Source: JAHIVB01 sp964574705
GTDB taxonomy: Bacteria; Bacillota_I; Bacilli_A; Izemoplasmatales; Hujiaoplasmataceae
NCBI GenBank assembly: GCA_964574705.1
Contig: CAZNOO010000017.1
Coordinates: forward strand, 1 to 38,054
Length of the DNA stretch: 38,054 nt
Direction: 5' to 3'
Shown here: piece by piece, positions 7,972-15,825 of the stretch
Layout: every line of letters starts with the position of its first letter
Numbering within the stretch: position 1 is the first letter of the stretch
Notes under the pieces: model-generated
What the model was told of the DNA's origin: nothing
Database searches by the model: none
What the model saw: only the letters and a program-made list of their open reading frames with translations
Position numbers and translations under genes: made by a program

Positions 7972-8000
7972 TTGTGTTCACTCCTTTTTTCTTCGTATTC

Positions 8001-8029
8001 ATTGTATCAAAACGGTAGAGAATAATCAA
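8001..8029 (-). promoter_or_regulatory. Promoter of yneF
   Basis: On the minus strand TTGATT and TACAAT are separated by 17 bp, 30 bases upstream of the yneF start. It is divergent to the ferredoxin promoter. Confidence 0.7.
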
Positions 8030-8086
8030 GTGCATTTGTTTGAAACCGCTTTGATTTGAAAAACATTGATATTTACAAAATTAACC

Positions 8087-8115
8087 TTTACAAAACAGAG
8101 AATGATTGGTAAAAT
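8087..8115 (+). promoter_or_regulatory. Promoter of the ferredoxin gene
   Basis: TTTACA (8087-8092) and TAAAAT (8110-8115) are separated by 17 bp, 38 bases upstream of the ferredoxin start codon. Confidence 0.7.
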
Positions 8116-8153
8116 AGTCTAGGAAAACATCATCTCGTAAAGGAGGGATATTC

Positions 8154-8321
8154 ATGCCAAGAAGAATTTTGGATACTTGTATCGCTTGTGGTACCTGTGC
8201 TGAAAGCTGTCCAACAGATTGTATCACTGCGGGAGATATTTATGTAATCGATCCTGAACAATGCATTGACTGCGGAGTTTGCGAAGTAAACTGTCCAGTT
8301 GATTGCATCATTACTGAATAA
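8154..8321 (+). CDS. Clostridial-type 2[4Fe-4S] ferredoxin
   Basis: A 55-residue protein with two C-x2-C-x2-C-x3-CP cluster motifs: Cys9, 12, 15, 19 and Cys37, 40, 43, 47. Each motif donates three cysteines to one cluster and the fourth to the other, as known for this family. It is a low-potential cytoplasmic electron carrier, typical of anaerobes. Two extra cysteines, Cys23 and Cys51, occupy symmetrical positions in CPTDCI and CPVDCI, where the common form has alanine. The start ATG has AAAGGAGGG six bases upstream. The gene stands alone between a clear promoter and a terminator. The redox partner cannot be inferred from neighbours. Confidence 0.95.
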   Translation: MPRRILDTCIACGTCAESCPTDCITAGDIYVIDPEQCIDCGVCEVNCPVDCIITE

Positions 8322-8333
8322 TTTATTCTTATT

Positions 8334-8360
8334 AAAAATAGCGACCGAGTCGCTATTTTT
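8334..8360. terminator. Bidirectional terminator, ferredoxin / marR
   Basis: A perfect 12-bp stem AAAAATAGCGAC / GTCGCTATTTTT with a 3-base loop, T-rich on both strands. It ends the ferredoxin gene on the + strand and the marR gene on the minus strand, whose stop is 3 bases away. Confidence 0.9.
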
Positions 8361-8362
8361 TT

Positions 8363-8803
8363 TTATTTTCTTGGCTTTTTGAAGTAGGATGACACTTTTT
8401 TCAAGGAAGCAATCAAGACTTCGTCTTCTTCAATGTTCAAATCTTCAAAAATCGAATCAATCATTTTTTTATGAAACTGATCATGAATTTTCAATACTTG
8501 TTTTGAAGGGGATTCAAGTGCAATCAATACTTTTCTTCGGTCTGAGTCATCTGTATATCTTCTGACATATCCTTTTTGAACAAGGGTGTTAATCGCGGTA
8601 GTAGCGGATCCAATCGTAACACCGAGTTTTGCGGCAAGGTTTGTCATATTAGGTTCTTCTACGACGGAAACAGCTTCAAGAACATGAATTTCGTTCATCG
8701 AGAGTTTTATCCCTTGTTTTTTTAACTCTTCTCCTTCAATCGAAAGAATACGGTTGAAGATATCGACCAGAAGTTCATTGATAATTGCTTTCGCTTCGCT
8801 CAT
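8363..8803 (-). CDS. MarR family regulator, FabT-like
   Basis: The reading from ATG 8803 gives 146 residues, with AGGAGG upstream overlapping the end of the degV gene. A longer in-frame reading to 8863 only overlaps degV and is not used. A winged helix-turn-helix covers about residues 35-100 (MTNLAAKLGVTIGSATTAINTLVQKGYVRR then DDSDRRKVLIAL). The N-terminal INELLVDIFNRIL and the later KIHDQFHKKMIDSI segment resemble FabT, which represses fatty acid synthesis genes when bound to acyl-ACP. Being in an operon with a DegV/FakB-like fatty acid-binding protein supports a role in membrane lipid control, but the FabT assignment is inference. Confidence 0.8.
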   Translation of the reverse strand: MSEAKAIINELLVDIFNRILSIEGEELKKQGIKLSMNEIHVLEAVSVVEEPNMTNLAAKLGVTIGSATTAINTLVQKGYVRRYTDDSDRRKVLIALESPSKQVLKIHDQFHKKMIDSIFEDLNIEEDEVLIASLKKVSSYFKKPRK

Positions 8804-8811
8804 AATGCCTC

Positions 8812-9663
8812 CTATTCCAGTTCGATATAACCCATGCCCATGGTTCCTGGACCTGCATGACATCCAACAACAGGTGTTAACGGAATCAATTTGACTTCTG
8901 GCATGCCTTCAATTTCTTGAAGTTGTTCTTGAAAATCAAGCATTTCACCCATGTTGTTCGTATAGATGATGAAGACTTCTGCTTTTTTGCCTTTGATTTC
9001 TTCAAGAATGTGTTGTAACATTCCTTCTCTCGCCTTTACCGTTGTACGAATTTTGTCTAAGGTAACGACTTTTCCTTCTTTAGAAACATGAAGAAGTGGT
9101 TTTAGTTTTAATAGTCCGCCTAAGAATCCGCTTGCGCCAGAAAGACGTCCGTTTTTGACTAAATATTTTAGCGTTTCGACGGTAACGTAGATATGATTAT
9201 GGTCGCGAATATATTCTAGTTTGGTTAAAATGTCCGAAACTGGAACGCCTTTGTCAGACATCAGTTTCGCAGTCATTGCCATTTTGGCTTCGACATAGGA
9301 AAGACTTAGAGAATCAAAGACATGCACTGGTACATCTTCTAGCATTTTTGCAGCGAGGATTGCATTTTGATACGTTCCACTCAAGTGTTTTGAAATGGTG
9401 ATTACGATGAGTTCTTCATAGCCGGAAGCAACCATTTCTTTATACATTTCAAGAAGATATCCGGTGCTTGTTTGGGCAGTATGAATGTCCAAATCCGGAT
9501 TTTTGGTGATTCGCTCATAGAAATCATCGGAAGTGATCTCGACGAAATCTTCAAATTCCTTGTTTTCTATAAGCAGTAAAGAACGGTAAATTCTGATTTC
9601 TTTGTCATGAACCAAATAATCCAGTCCAGAATTCCCACATACGGCAACGCCTATTTTTGACAT
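8812..9663 (-). CDS. DegV family fatty acid-binding protein (FakB-like)
   Basis: The reading from ATG 9663 gives 283 residues, chosen because AAAGGAG lies upstream; a longer frame to 9693 runs into the operator and has no ribosome site. The DegV fold is indicated by TAQTSTGYLLEMYKEM, ITISKHLSGTYQNA, a GRLSGASGFLGGLLKLKPLL segment and the C-terminal VVGCHAGPGTMGMGY. Members bind one fatty acid and, as FakB, present it to the kinase FakA, which makes acyl phosphate for PlsX/PlsY. No fakA gene is in the window. The gene forms an operon with the MarR-type regulator, separated by 8 bases, behind a palindromic site. Confidence 0.9.
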   Translation of the reverse strand: MSKIGVAVCGNSGLDYLVHDKEIRIYRSLLLIENKEFEDFVEITSDDFYERITKNPDLDIHTAQTSTGYLLEMYKEMVASGYEELIVITISKHLSGTYQNAILAAKMLEDVPVHVFDSLSLSYVEAKMAMTAKLMSDKGVPVSDILTKLEYIRDHNHIYVTVETLKYLVKNGRLSGASGFLGGLLKLKPLLHVSKEGKVVTLDKIRTTVKAREGMLQHILEEIKGKKAEVFIIYTNNMGEMLDFQEQLQEIEGMPEVKLIPLTPVVGCHAGPGTMGMGYIELE

Positions 9664-9688
9664 ACTTATTCTCCTTTTTTGTTTTAAG

Positions 9689-9703
9689 TTCAAATATTTT
9701 GAA
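9689..9703. promoter_or_regulatory. Palindromic operator upstream of degV-marR
   Basis: TTCAAATATTTTGAA is a perfect inverted repeat of TTCAAA around TAT. It lies 12 bases downstream of the -10 box and so near the start of the transcript, a suitable place for a repressor. Its arms resemble the TTTGA / TCAAA half-sites described for FabT, so the adjacent MarR-type protein is the likely ligand. Confidence 0.6.
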
Positions 9704-9714
9704 TTTCAAAGAGT

Positions 9715-9743
9715 AGTTTATCATACTCGATAATCTTTTGCAA
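9715..9743 (-). promoter_or_regulatory. Promoter of degV-marR
   Basis: On the minus strand TTGCAA (9738-9743) and TAAACT (9715-9720) are separated by 17 bp. Confidence 0.6.
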
Positions 9744-9762
9744 GAGTAGAAACTACATTTTA

Positions 9763-10527
9763 CTAAATCGCCTGATATGGATTCGTATTCACTTCGGAAA
9801 TCAAAAACTGAACTTCAGAAAAAGTCTTGGTTAAGTCTTCAAAAACGGCCTCTTTAAAGATTTTTTCAGCGTAATGACCGATATCTAAAATCGTGAGCCC
9901 CATTTGAATGGCATCAAGAGCGCTATGGTAGGTGACGTCCCCTGTGATGAATACATCCGCGTTTTTACGTTTGGCTGGATTCATGTGATGAGATCCGCTT
10001 CCAAGCGACAGGGCGACTTTCTTGATGATGGGTCTTGGGGTTCCAATCAATCTGATCTGTTCAATGTTAAATTCTGTTTTGAGTTTTTGTACAAAAGCTT
10101 CAAACGGTAATTCATCAATAAACCCAATTCTTCCGATTCCGATTTCATCGTCGAGAAGAATCGGTTCGTAAAGTCCAAGTCTTTTTGAAAAGACATCGTT
10201 CATTCCGCCATCACTCACATCATAATTGGTATGCATCGAATATAACGCAATAGAATGCTTTATGAGCTGATTGATCATCCAGCCTCTTGGAGTTTCCACT
10301 TGAACGTTCATAAGCGGTGTAAAAATCAAAGGATGATGGCTAATGATCAGATCGACTTTTTGTTCTACTGCTTCTTTGATGACTTCTTTCGTCACGTCGA
10401 GTGTAATCAATACTTTTCTTGCCCTTTGATTGAGAGAACCGACCTGAACTCCGACGTTGTCCCACTCATATGCGGCCTCTTTCGGATATTTGGTTTCCAA
10501 GTACTTGATGATGTCTATCGAGTTCAT
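9763..10527 (-). CDS. Nif3-like dinuclear metal centre protein (YqfO/YbgI family)
   Basis: The ATG at 10527 gives 254 residues and has AGGAG nine bases upstream; a GTG at 10536 has no site. Metal ligands typical of the family are visible: the ISHHPLIF histidine pair near residue 65, the SMHTNYDVSDGG segment near residue 100, and a C-terminal DIGHYAEKIFKE. The length is that of short members such as E. coli YbgI; the PII-like insert of Bacillus YqfO is absent. The start overlaps the trmK stop as ATGA. The family is often annotated as GTP cyclohydrolase I type 2, but its function is not settled. It is the last gene of the glyS operon. Confidence 0.93.
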   Translation of the reverse strand: MNSIDIIKYLETKYPKEAAYEWDNVGVQVGSLNQRARKVLITLDVTKEVIKEAVEQKVDLIISHHPLIFTPLMNVQVETPRGWMINQLIKHSIALYSMHTNYDVSDGGMNDVFSKRLGLYEPILLDDEIGIGRIGFIDELPFEAFVQKLKTEFNIEQIRLIGTPRPIIKKVALSLGSGSHHMNPAKRKNADVFITGDVTYHSALDAIQMGLTILDIGHYAEKIFKEAVFEDLTKTFSEVQFLISEVNTNPYQAI

Positions 10528-11180
10528 TTGATACACTCCTTTAATGATTTGATTTCATTTTCTAGATTCTTGATTGCGTAGATTTGTCTAGCTTTTTGTC
10601 TGCCGCGTTCAAGTTTCGCAATCAATTTGTGAATGTATTCAACAAATTCAGGAGATTGTTTTTGTAAGTTGATCGGCCCAAAACGAACTTCGGATTTAGA
10701 AAGAGTCATTTCACCTTTTTCCACAATCATGATTTGATAAAATTTGTCGTTGTCTTTGACGAATTCTTCATCGATGATTGATAGATGATTTGCTTGAAGA
10801 TAATCTCTTACTTCCGCTGCATCTGAATTTGGACTAAGTATCAGTCTTTTGACGTTTTTTAAATCTGCATTCTTTAATATGTCGACGATCAGGTTTCCGC
10901 CCATTCCAAGAATCGAAACGACATCAACGGTTTCATCTATTTTTTCAAGGCCTTCTGATAAAAGGGCTTCGACATTTTCAGTTGCGAGATTGAGTTGAAT
11001 GTTTTCTAGAGCATTGTTAAAAGGCGCTTCCTTGTTATCGGAGGCAATCGCTTTTTTGACATAACCGCGACTCCAAGCTTCAATCGGTAGATAGGCGTGA
11101 TCGCATCCGACGTCCATCAATTTATTAAAACCACGAGTATATTGGATCGCGGACTCCAAACGGGGGCTAAGTTTTATCAT
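10524..11180 (-). CDS. trmK: tRNA (adenine(22)-N1)-methyltransferase TrmK
   Basis: This 218-residue Rossmann methyltransferase shows the SAM-binding LMDVGCDHAYLPI (about 21-33) and the SILGMGGNLIVDIL motif near residue 90, both characteristic of TrmK (YqfN). It methylates N1 of A22 in the D-arm region of tRNA. The C-terminal third is a helical coiled-coil-like tail rich in Lys and Glu, as in characterised members. The gene overlaps rpoD upstream and nif3 downstream by ATGA, an arrangement also known from the rpoD-trmK-nif3 order of Firmicutes. Confidence 0.95.
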   Translation of the reverse strand: MIKLSPRLESAIQYTRGFNKLMDVGCDHAYLPIEAWSRGYVKKAIASDNKEAPFNNALENIQLNLATENVEALLSEGLEKIDETVDVVSILGMGGNLIVDILKNADLKNVKRLILSPNSDAAEVRDYLQANHLSIIDEEFVKDNDKFYQIMIVEKGEMTLSKSEVRFGPINLQKQSPEFVEYIHKLIAKLERGRQKARQIYAIKNLENEIKSLKECIK

Positions 11181-12481
11181 TGTCTGCCGTTTGTAAAGTC
11201 TTTCAGCTTTTTGGAACGGGAAGGATGACGAAGCTTTCTTAAAGCTTTCGCTTCAATTTGGCGGATGCGCTCACGTGTGACGCCAAATTCTTTGCCAACT
11301 TCCTCGAGTGTTCTTGTTCTTCCGTCAAGAAGACCAAAACGCATTCTAAGAACTTTTTCTTCTCTGTCGGTAAGTGTTTCCAAGACAGCGTCAAGCTCGC
11401 GCTTGAGCATTTCTTTGGAGGTATATTCATAAGGGGTTAAAGTATCTGGATCTGGAATGAAATCTCCTAAAGAAGAATCTTCTTCCTCTCCAACTGGAGA
11501 CTCTAAAGAAATCGGCTCTTGAGCTACTTTTTGGATGATTTGAACTTTTTCAACGGAAATCTTCATTTCAGCGGCGACTTCATCGGGATGTGGTTCTCTT
11601 TTTAACTTCTGAGTCAGCGTACGTTGTGTTCTAACGAGTTTGTTTATGGTTTCAACCATATGTACAGGGATACGAATGGTTCTTGCCTGGTCGGCAATGG
11701 CTCTTGTGATGGCTTGACGAATCCACCAAGTTGCGTAAGTAGAGAATTTGAATCCTTTGGTATGGTCGAATTTATAAACGGCTTTCATCAGACCCATGTT
11801 TCCTTCTTGAATTAAATCAAGAAATTGCATGCCTCTACCGACATATCTTTTGGCAATCGATACGACAAGGCGAAGGTTCGCTTCAACCAGTTTCTTTTCA
11901 GAGAATTCTCCTCTTTTGAAGAGTTCTTCGAATTCAGCAAGTTCTTCCTGGGAAATCGACTCCCCATCACTGATTTTTTGGTTGTAGACGTCTCTTGCTT
12001 TTCTGGCTCTTGAAATCAAGGTTGCGATTTCATATTCTTCTTCTCCAGTGAGAAGTTCGACGCGTCCGATTTCTTTTAAATACATTCTGACGGGATCGTC
12101 GACTTTAATCGAAACGGAAGAGTCGAATTGCTTTTCCATCATCAATTCTTCTTCAATTTCTTTCGAATAGTCAAAGTCAATGAGTTCTTCTTCAGGAATA
12201 TCTTCATCAGAGAGTTCATCTAAATCAATGAAGTCGTCTCCTTCTTCTTCAACTTCTTCCACTACAGCAGCGTCTCTTTGTGCTTCTAAATCCAACGCTT
12301 CATCAAGTTCTGCGAGGTCAATGTAGGCTTCAGGGAAGATGTCTTCCTTTTCAAGTGCGGCTAGGATTTCATCGTAAAGCGGAGAGCTTTCTTCTGCGTA
12401 TTTTTTTATTTCATCGAATGTTAAAAAACCTTGTTCTTCCCAATAGGCAATCAGCTTTTTTACGATTTCGTTTTTTTCCAT
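11177..12481 (-). CDS. rpoD: RNA polymerase primary sigma factor RpoD (SigA)
   Basis: The 434-residue protein has an acidic region 1.1-like N-terminus with runs of Asp/Glu (about 75-115), region 1.2 (DPVRMYLKEIGRVELLTGEEE), regions 2.1-2.4 with ending in the promoter-binding YATWWIRQAITRAIADQ, region 3, and region 4.2 (TLEEVGKEFGVTRERIRQIE) that reads the -35 box. It directs core RNA polymerase to housekeeping promoters; the TTGACA / TATAAT-like promoters in this window fit it. Its start overlaps the 3' end of dnaG by 22 bases. It sits in the classic dnaG-rpoD pair. Confidence 0.98.
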   Translation of the reverse strand: MEKNEIVKKLIAYWEEQGFLTFDEIKKYAEESSPLYDEILAALEKEDIFPEAYIDLAELDEALDLEAQRDAAVVEEVEEEGDDFIDLDELSDEDIPEEELIDFDYSKEIEEELMMEKQFDSSVSIKVDDPVRMYLKEIGRVELLTGEEEYEIATLISRARKARDVYNQKISDGESISQEELAEFEELFKRGEFSEKKLVEANLRLVVSIAKRYVGRGMQFLDLIQEGNMGLMKAVYKFDHTKGFKFSTYATWWIRQAITRAIADQARTIRIPVHMVETINKLVRTQRTLTQKLKREPHPDEVAAEMKISVEKVQIIQKVAQEPISLESPVGEEEDSSLGDFIPDPDTLTPYEYTSKEMLKRELDAVLETLTDREEKVLRMRFGLLDGRTRTLEEVGKEFGVTRERIRQIEAKALRKLRHPSRSKKLKDFTNGRQ

Positions 12482-14268
12482 GGGGTATCCTTTCGTATTT
12501 CTCTTATTTTTTTGTTCAGTTCCACTTTTTTGTTCACAAGTGGTGTTGTGTCTTCTCTTTTTGCGAATTCTCCAAGTTTGGCAAGCTGTTCGTTAATTTC
12601 TGCAATTTCAAGTTCAACTTCGTGAATTTTGTAGGTCATAATCAACTGAAGCAGGTCTTCGATGGAATAGGGTTCATTCTCATCATTCAGTCTTTTAGAA
12701 ACGGAAGGACGCTTGCTTTCGACAAAGGAATTAATGACTTTTTCTTTTAAGTTTTCAGTCACTTTACTTTTGATGAAGTCTTCCGCATTAATCAGAATTT
12801 CAAGATTGTCTTTGTCTTTTGTGAACATACCGCCAATCAGATTGTTAATAATCTCGCGATATTCCTTCGCTTTGATAAAATAGCAAAGGATTCTTCTTTC
12901 CGCAACCACGGCTCTGTTTTGAATGGCGACATTGATGATTTTTTCTTTTCGCTTATTTTGGCTCGTCTTGATTGCTTTGGTGAGTTGGAAATGGTGCAAG
13001 TCGGATTGAATCGTCTCATAGGAAATCTTCAAATCTTCTGATAGTTTTTTCACATAGATTTCCAGTAACATCTGGGAATCGGATTTCAGAAGATAATTGA
13101 ATATTCTGAGTTTCAATTCTTCAACTTGAGAAGGCTTGGTCAAATCGAATGAAGCCTTTAAGTAATTGTATTCAAACTCAAAGGGATCCAATGATTTTGT
13201 ATTGATCCAATTGACAAAAGCGGCCCTCGAGTTCTTTTTGACGAATTCGTCTGGATCTAGTTTGTCTGGCAACAGGACAACAGATACTCTAAGTCCTGCC
13301 TCTTCCAAAATCGGTATAGCTTTGGAAGTGGCCTCAAATCCTGCAGAGTCACCATCATAACACAAGACGGCGTGATCTGTATGTTTTTTCAGCAGGTTTG
13401 CCTGGTCAGGCGTTAAAGCGGTTCCCATCGAGCAAACGCCTTCTTTGATTCCTGCATTAAATGCGGAGATGACATCGAGGAATCCCTCAAACAAAACAAC
13501 CCGTTTCTCTCTGTTGATGAACGGAAGTGCTTTGTCAAGATTGTAAAGAACTTTTCCTTTTGTGAATATTTTCGTTTGGGGAGAGTTCACATATTTTGGT
13601 TCATTTGGGTTGTCAACGATGATTCGTCCACTGAAACCAACGGTCTTTCCAAATTCATTTCGAATTGGAAACATCAAACGGTTTCTGAATAGATCATGAT
13701 AGTCTTTTTCATTTTTTTTGAGCAGTCCGAGTTCAATGAGTTCAACGGGTTCGTAATTGTCTTTTAATTGCGTAAAAAGACCTTTGAATTCATCGGGAGC
13801 ATACCCGATTTCAAAATACTGAATCGTATGAATGTCAAGCCCTCGTCCCTTGATGTATTCTAATGCCTTTTTCCCTTTTTCAAGGTTGGTCAGGCTGATT
13901 TGATAAAAAGAGTTGGCTGTTTCATTGATTTCGTATGAACGCTTGAAATGATCTTCGTAACTTTCTTCCCCATCCGTTTCGAGTGGAATGTGATAGCGGT
14001 CTGCGAGTTCTTTGAGCGCTTCTACGAATGTCGTGTTTTTATATTTTTGAACGAAAGAGATGGCATTTCCTTTTTCTCCGCAACCGAAGCAATGAAAAAA
14101 TCCTCTTTCTTTGTCAACAAAAAAAGATGGTGTTTTTTCACTATGAAAGGGACAGAGCCCTTTAAAGTTTTTTCCGGATGGCTGGAGTTGCACATAATCG
14201 CTAACGACGTCAACGATATCAGCCGTATTGCGGATTAATTCAATCGACTCTTGGCTGATTCTTGCCAT
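12460..14268 (-). CDS. dnaG: DNA primase DnaG
   Basis: The 602-residue primase starts with a CHC2 zinc ribbon (Cys39, His42, Cys60, Cys63: CPFHSEKTPSFF ... FHCFGCGEKG), followed by the catalytic core and the Toprim domain with the EGFLD glutamate and the CYDGDSAG aspartates that bind the metal. The C-terminal 150 or so residues are helical and would hold the helicase-binding domain. It makes RNA primers at the replication fork. It follows glyS by 23 bases and precedes rpoD, the conserved macromolecular-synthesis arrangement. Start: ATG with GGTGA upstream. Confidence 0.97.
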   Translation of the reverse strand: MARISQESIELIRNTADIVDVVSDYVQLQPSGKNFKGLCPFHSEKTPSFFVDKERGFFHCFGCGEKGNAISFVQKYKNTTFVEALKELADRYHIPLETDGEESYEDHFKRSYEINETANSFYQISLTNLEKGKKALEYIKGRGLDIHTIQYFEIGYAPDEFKGLFTQLKDNYEPVELIELGLLKKNEKDYHDLFRNRLMFPIRNEFGKTVGFSGRIIVDNPNEPKYVNSPQTKIFTKGKVLYNLDKALPFINREKRVVLFEGFLDVISAFNAGIKEGVCSMGTALTPDQANLLKKHTDHAVLCYDGDSAGFEATSKAIPILEEAGLRVSVVLLPDKLDPDEFVKKNSRAAFVNWINTKSLDPFEFEYNYLKASFDLTKPSQVEELKLRIFNYLLKSDSQMLLEIYVKKLSEDLKISYETIQSDLHHFQLTKAIKTSQNKRKEKIINVAIQNRAVVAERRILCYFIKAKEYREIINNLIGGMFTKDKDNLEILINAEDFIKSKVTENLKEKVINSFVESKRPSVSKRLNDENEPYSIEDLLQLIMTYKIHEVELEIAEINEQLAKLGEFAKREDTTPLVNKKVELNKKIREIRKDTPWKKTKS

Positions 14269-14291
14269 GGATTCACCAACTTTCTTTATAT

Positions 14292-15674
14292 TTATAATTC
14301 TTTTTTAAGTGTGCTTGTCAAATCTTTCAAATCGACTTTGATTTGTTCCATGGAATCACGGTAACGAATTGTCACTGTGTTGCTTTCCAAAGTATCGTTG
14401 TCGATGGTAACACAGAAAGGTGTACCGATTGCATCTTGTCTTCTGTATCTCTTACCAATGTTTCCGGTCTCGTCATAGATGACATCGAATTCTTTTAGAA
14501 GCTCTTTGAAGACATCATCCGCTTTTTCTGTATGGTATTTTTTTACAAGCGGGAAAACTGCGACTTGATAAGGTGCGAGTGAACTATGAACCTTAAGAAG
14601 CGTTCTGGTTTCTTCGGTTCCCGTAAGGGCTTCTTCTTCAAGTGCGTCATTTAGAATCGCTAGCAATAAGCGTTCAACGCCTAGGGATGGCTCGATGACA
14701 TAGGGAAGATATTTTTCATTGGTGTCGGGGTCTAAATACATCAAGTTCTCTCCCGAATGGTTTTGATGTTGGGTGAGGTCATAGTCAGTTCTCGACGCAA
14801 TTCCCCAAAGTTCATCAAATCCCCAAGGGAATTTATATAAAATATCCGTTGTCGCATTTGAATAAAACGATAGTTTTTCTTTTGGGTGGTCATAGAGTTT
14901 AACGTTTTCTTCTTTGAGTCCGAGCGATAGCAAGAATTCTTTTGAGAACTGTTTCCAGTAGACGAACCATTCAAGTTCAGATCCAGGTTGACAGAAGAAT
15001 TCAAGTTCCATTTGTTCGAATTCACGAGTGCGGAAGATGAAGTTTCCTGGTGTGATTTCGTTTCTGAAACTCTTACCGATTTGTCCGATTCCGAAAGGCA
15101 CTTTTTTTCTGGAAGTTCTTTGAACGTTTTTGAAATTCAAAAAGATTCCCTGTGCGGTCTCAGGACGCAAATAAAGCGAAGACTTGCTGTCTTCGACGAC
15201 GCCTTGTGAAGTTTTGAACATCAAATTGAATTCTCTGATTTCGGTATAATTAACTTCTTTACAAACGGGACAAGGAATCTTGTGTTCTACGATGTAGTCA
15301 TACATCTCAGTCTTGCTCCAACCGTCCGCGTCAATTTCTCCATGTGTGAATTCTTCAATCAATTTATCTGCGCGGTGTCTTGTTTTGCAAGACTTGCAGT
15401 CCATCAGTGGATCTTGAAATCCGCCGACATGTCCACTTGCAACCCACGTTTCGGGATTGAGAAGAATTGCTGAATCCAGTCCTACGTTGTAAGGATTGGT
15501 TCTGACAAAGGCATCCCACCAGGCTTTTTTAATCTTGTTTTTAAGCAAAACGCCAAGGGGGCCGTAGTCCCAAGTATTGGCGAGTCCACCGTAAATTTCA
15601 GAGCCTTGATAGATAAAGCCATATCGTTTCGCATAGTTCGAAAGTTGTTCTAACGTGTTGTTCAAATCAATCAT
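14292..15674 (-). CDS. glyS: Glycyl-tRNA synthetase, homodimeric (alpha2) class II type
   Basis: The 460-residue enzyme carries the hallmarks of the eukaryote/archaea-like GlyRS: YGFIYQGSEIYGGLANTWDYGPLG at the N-terminus, motif 2 (FRNEITPGNFIFRTREFEQMELEFF), a zinc-like CKSCKTRH ... CPVCKE pair, and a C-terminal anticodon-binding domain. It charges tRNA-Gly. Many Bacilli use the glyQ-glyS (alpha2beta2) enzyme at this place in the genome; here the single-chain form occupies it, as in mycoplasmas and staphylococci. The leader is short (about 30 bases) and shows no T-box. It is the first gene of the glyS-dnaG-rpoD-trmK-nif3 operon. Confidence 0.97.
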   Translation of the reverse strand: MIDLNNTLEQLSNYAKRYGFIYQGSEIYGGLANTWDYGPLGVLLKNKIKKAWWDAFVRTNPYNVGLDSAILLNPETWVASGHVGGFQDPLMDCKSCKTRHRADKLIEEFTHGEIDADGWSKTEMYDYIVEHKIPCPVCKEVNYTEIREFNLMFKTSQGVVEDSKSSLYLRPETAQGIFLNFKNVQRTSRKKVPFGIGQIGKSFRNEITPGNFIFRTREFEQMELEFFCQPGSELEWFVYWKQFSKEFLLSLGLKEENVKLYDHPKEKLSFYSNATTDILYKFPWGFDELWGIASRTDYDLTQHQNHSGENLMYLDPDTNEKYLPYVIEPSLGVERLLLAILNDALEEEALTGTEETRTLLKVHSSLAPYQVAVFPLVKKYHTEKADDVFKELLKEFDVIYDETGNIGKRYRRQDAIGTPFCVTIDNDTLESNTVTIRYRDSMEQIKVDLKDLTSTLKKEL

Positions 15675-15705
15675 CCTCTCCGTAAAGGCATATTATCTCA
15701 TTTTA

Positions 15706-15733
15706 ATTATATAGCTTATGAATGGTTTGTCAA
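15706..15733 (-). promoter_or_regulatory. Strong promoter of the glyS-dnaG-rpoD operon
   Basis: On the minus strand TTGACA (15728-15733) and TATAAT (15706-15711), both full consensus, are separated by 16 bp. It lies 31 bases upstream of the glyS start. Confidence 0.9.
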
Positions 15734-15773
15734 GGCACATTATATATTTAAAATATATAAAAGGGCCAGACTA

Positions 15774-15825
15774 CAAGAAGAAACAGTGCTTGCGGATTAA
15801 TATCCAATTAATCCTTCGAGCACTG
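15774..15825 (-). terminator. Terminator overlapping the end of recO
   Basis: In the minus-strand transcript CAGTGCT pairs with AGCACTG, and inside it GGATTAAT pairs with ATTAATCC around a 5-base loop. A U-rich UUUCUUCUU follows. The 5' half is coding: the recO stop codon lies in the inner stem. Confidence 0.78.

Noticed and set aside
12280..12750. A 156-residue + strand frame opposite rpoD and dnaG
   Set aside because: It is antisense to two certain genes, rich in Phe and Cys from reversed codons, and has no ribosome site.
15675..15796. Possible T-box riboswitch before glyS
   Set aside because: The leader after the promoter is only about 30 bases and has no T-box sequence or terminator/antiterminator pair.
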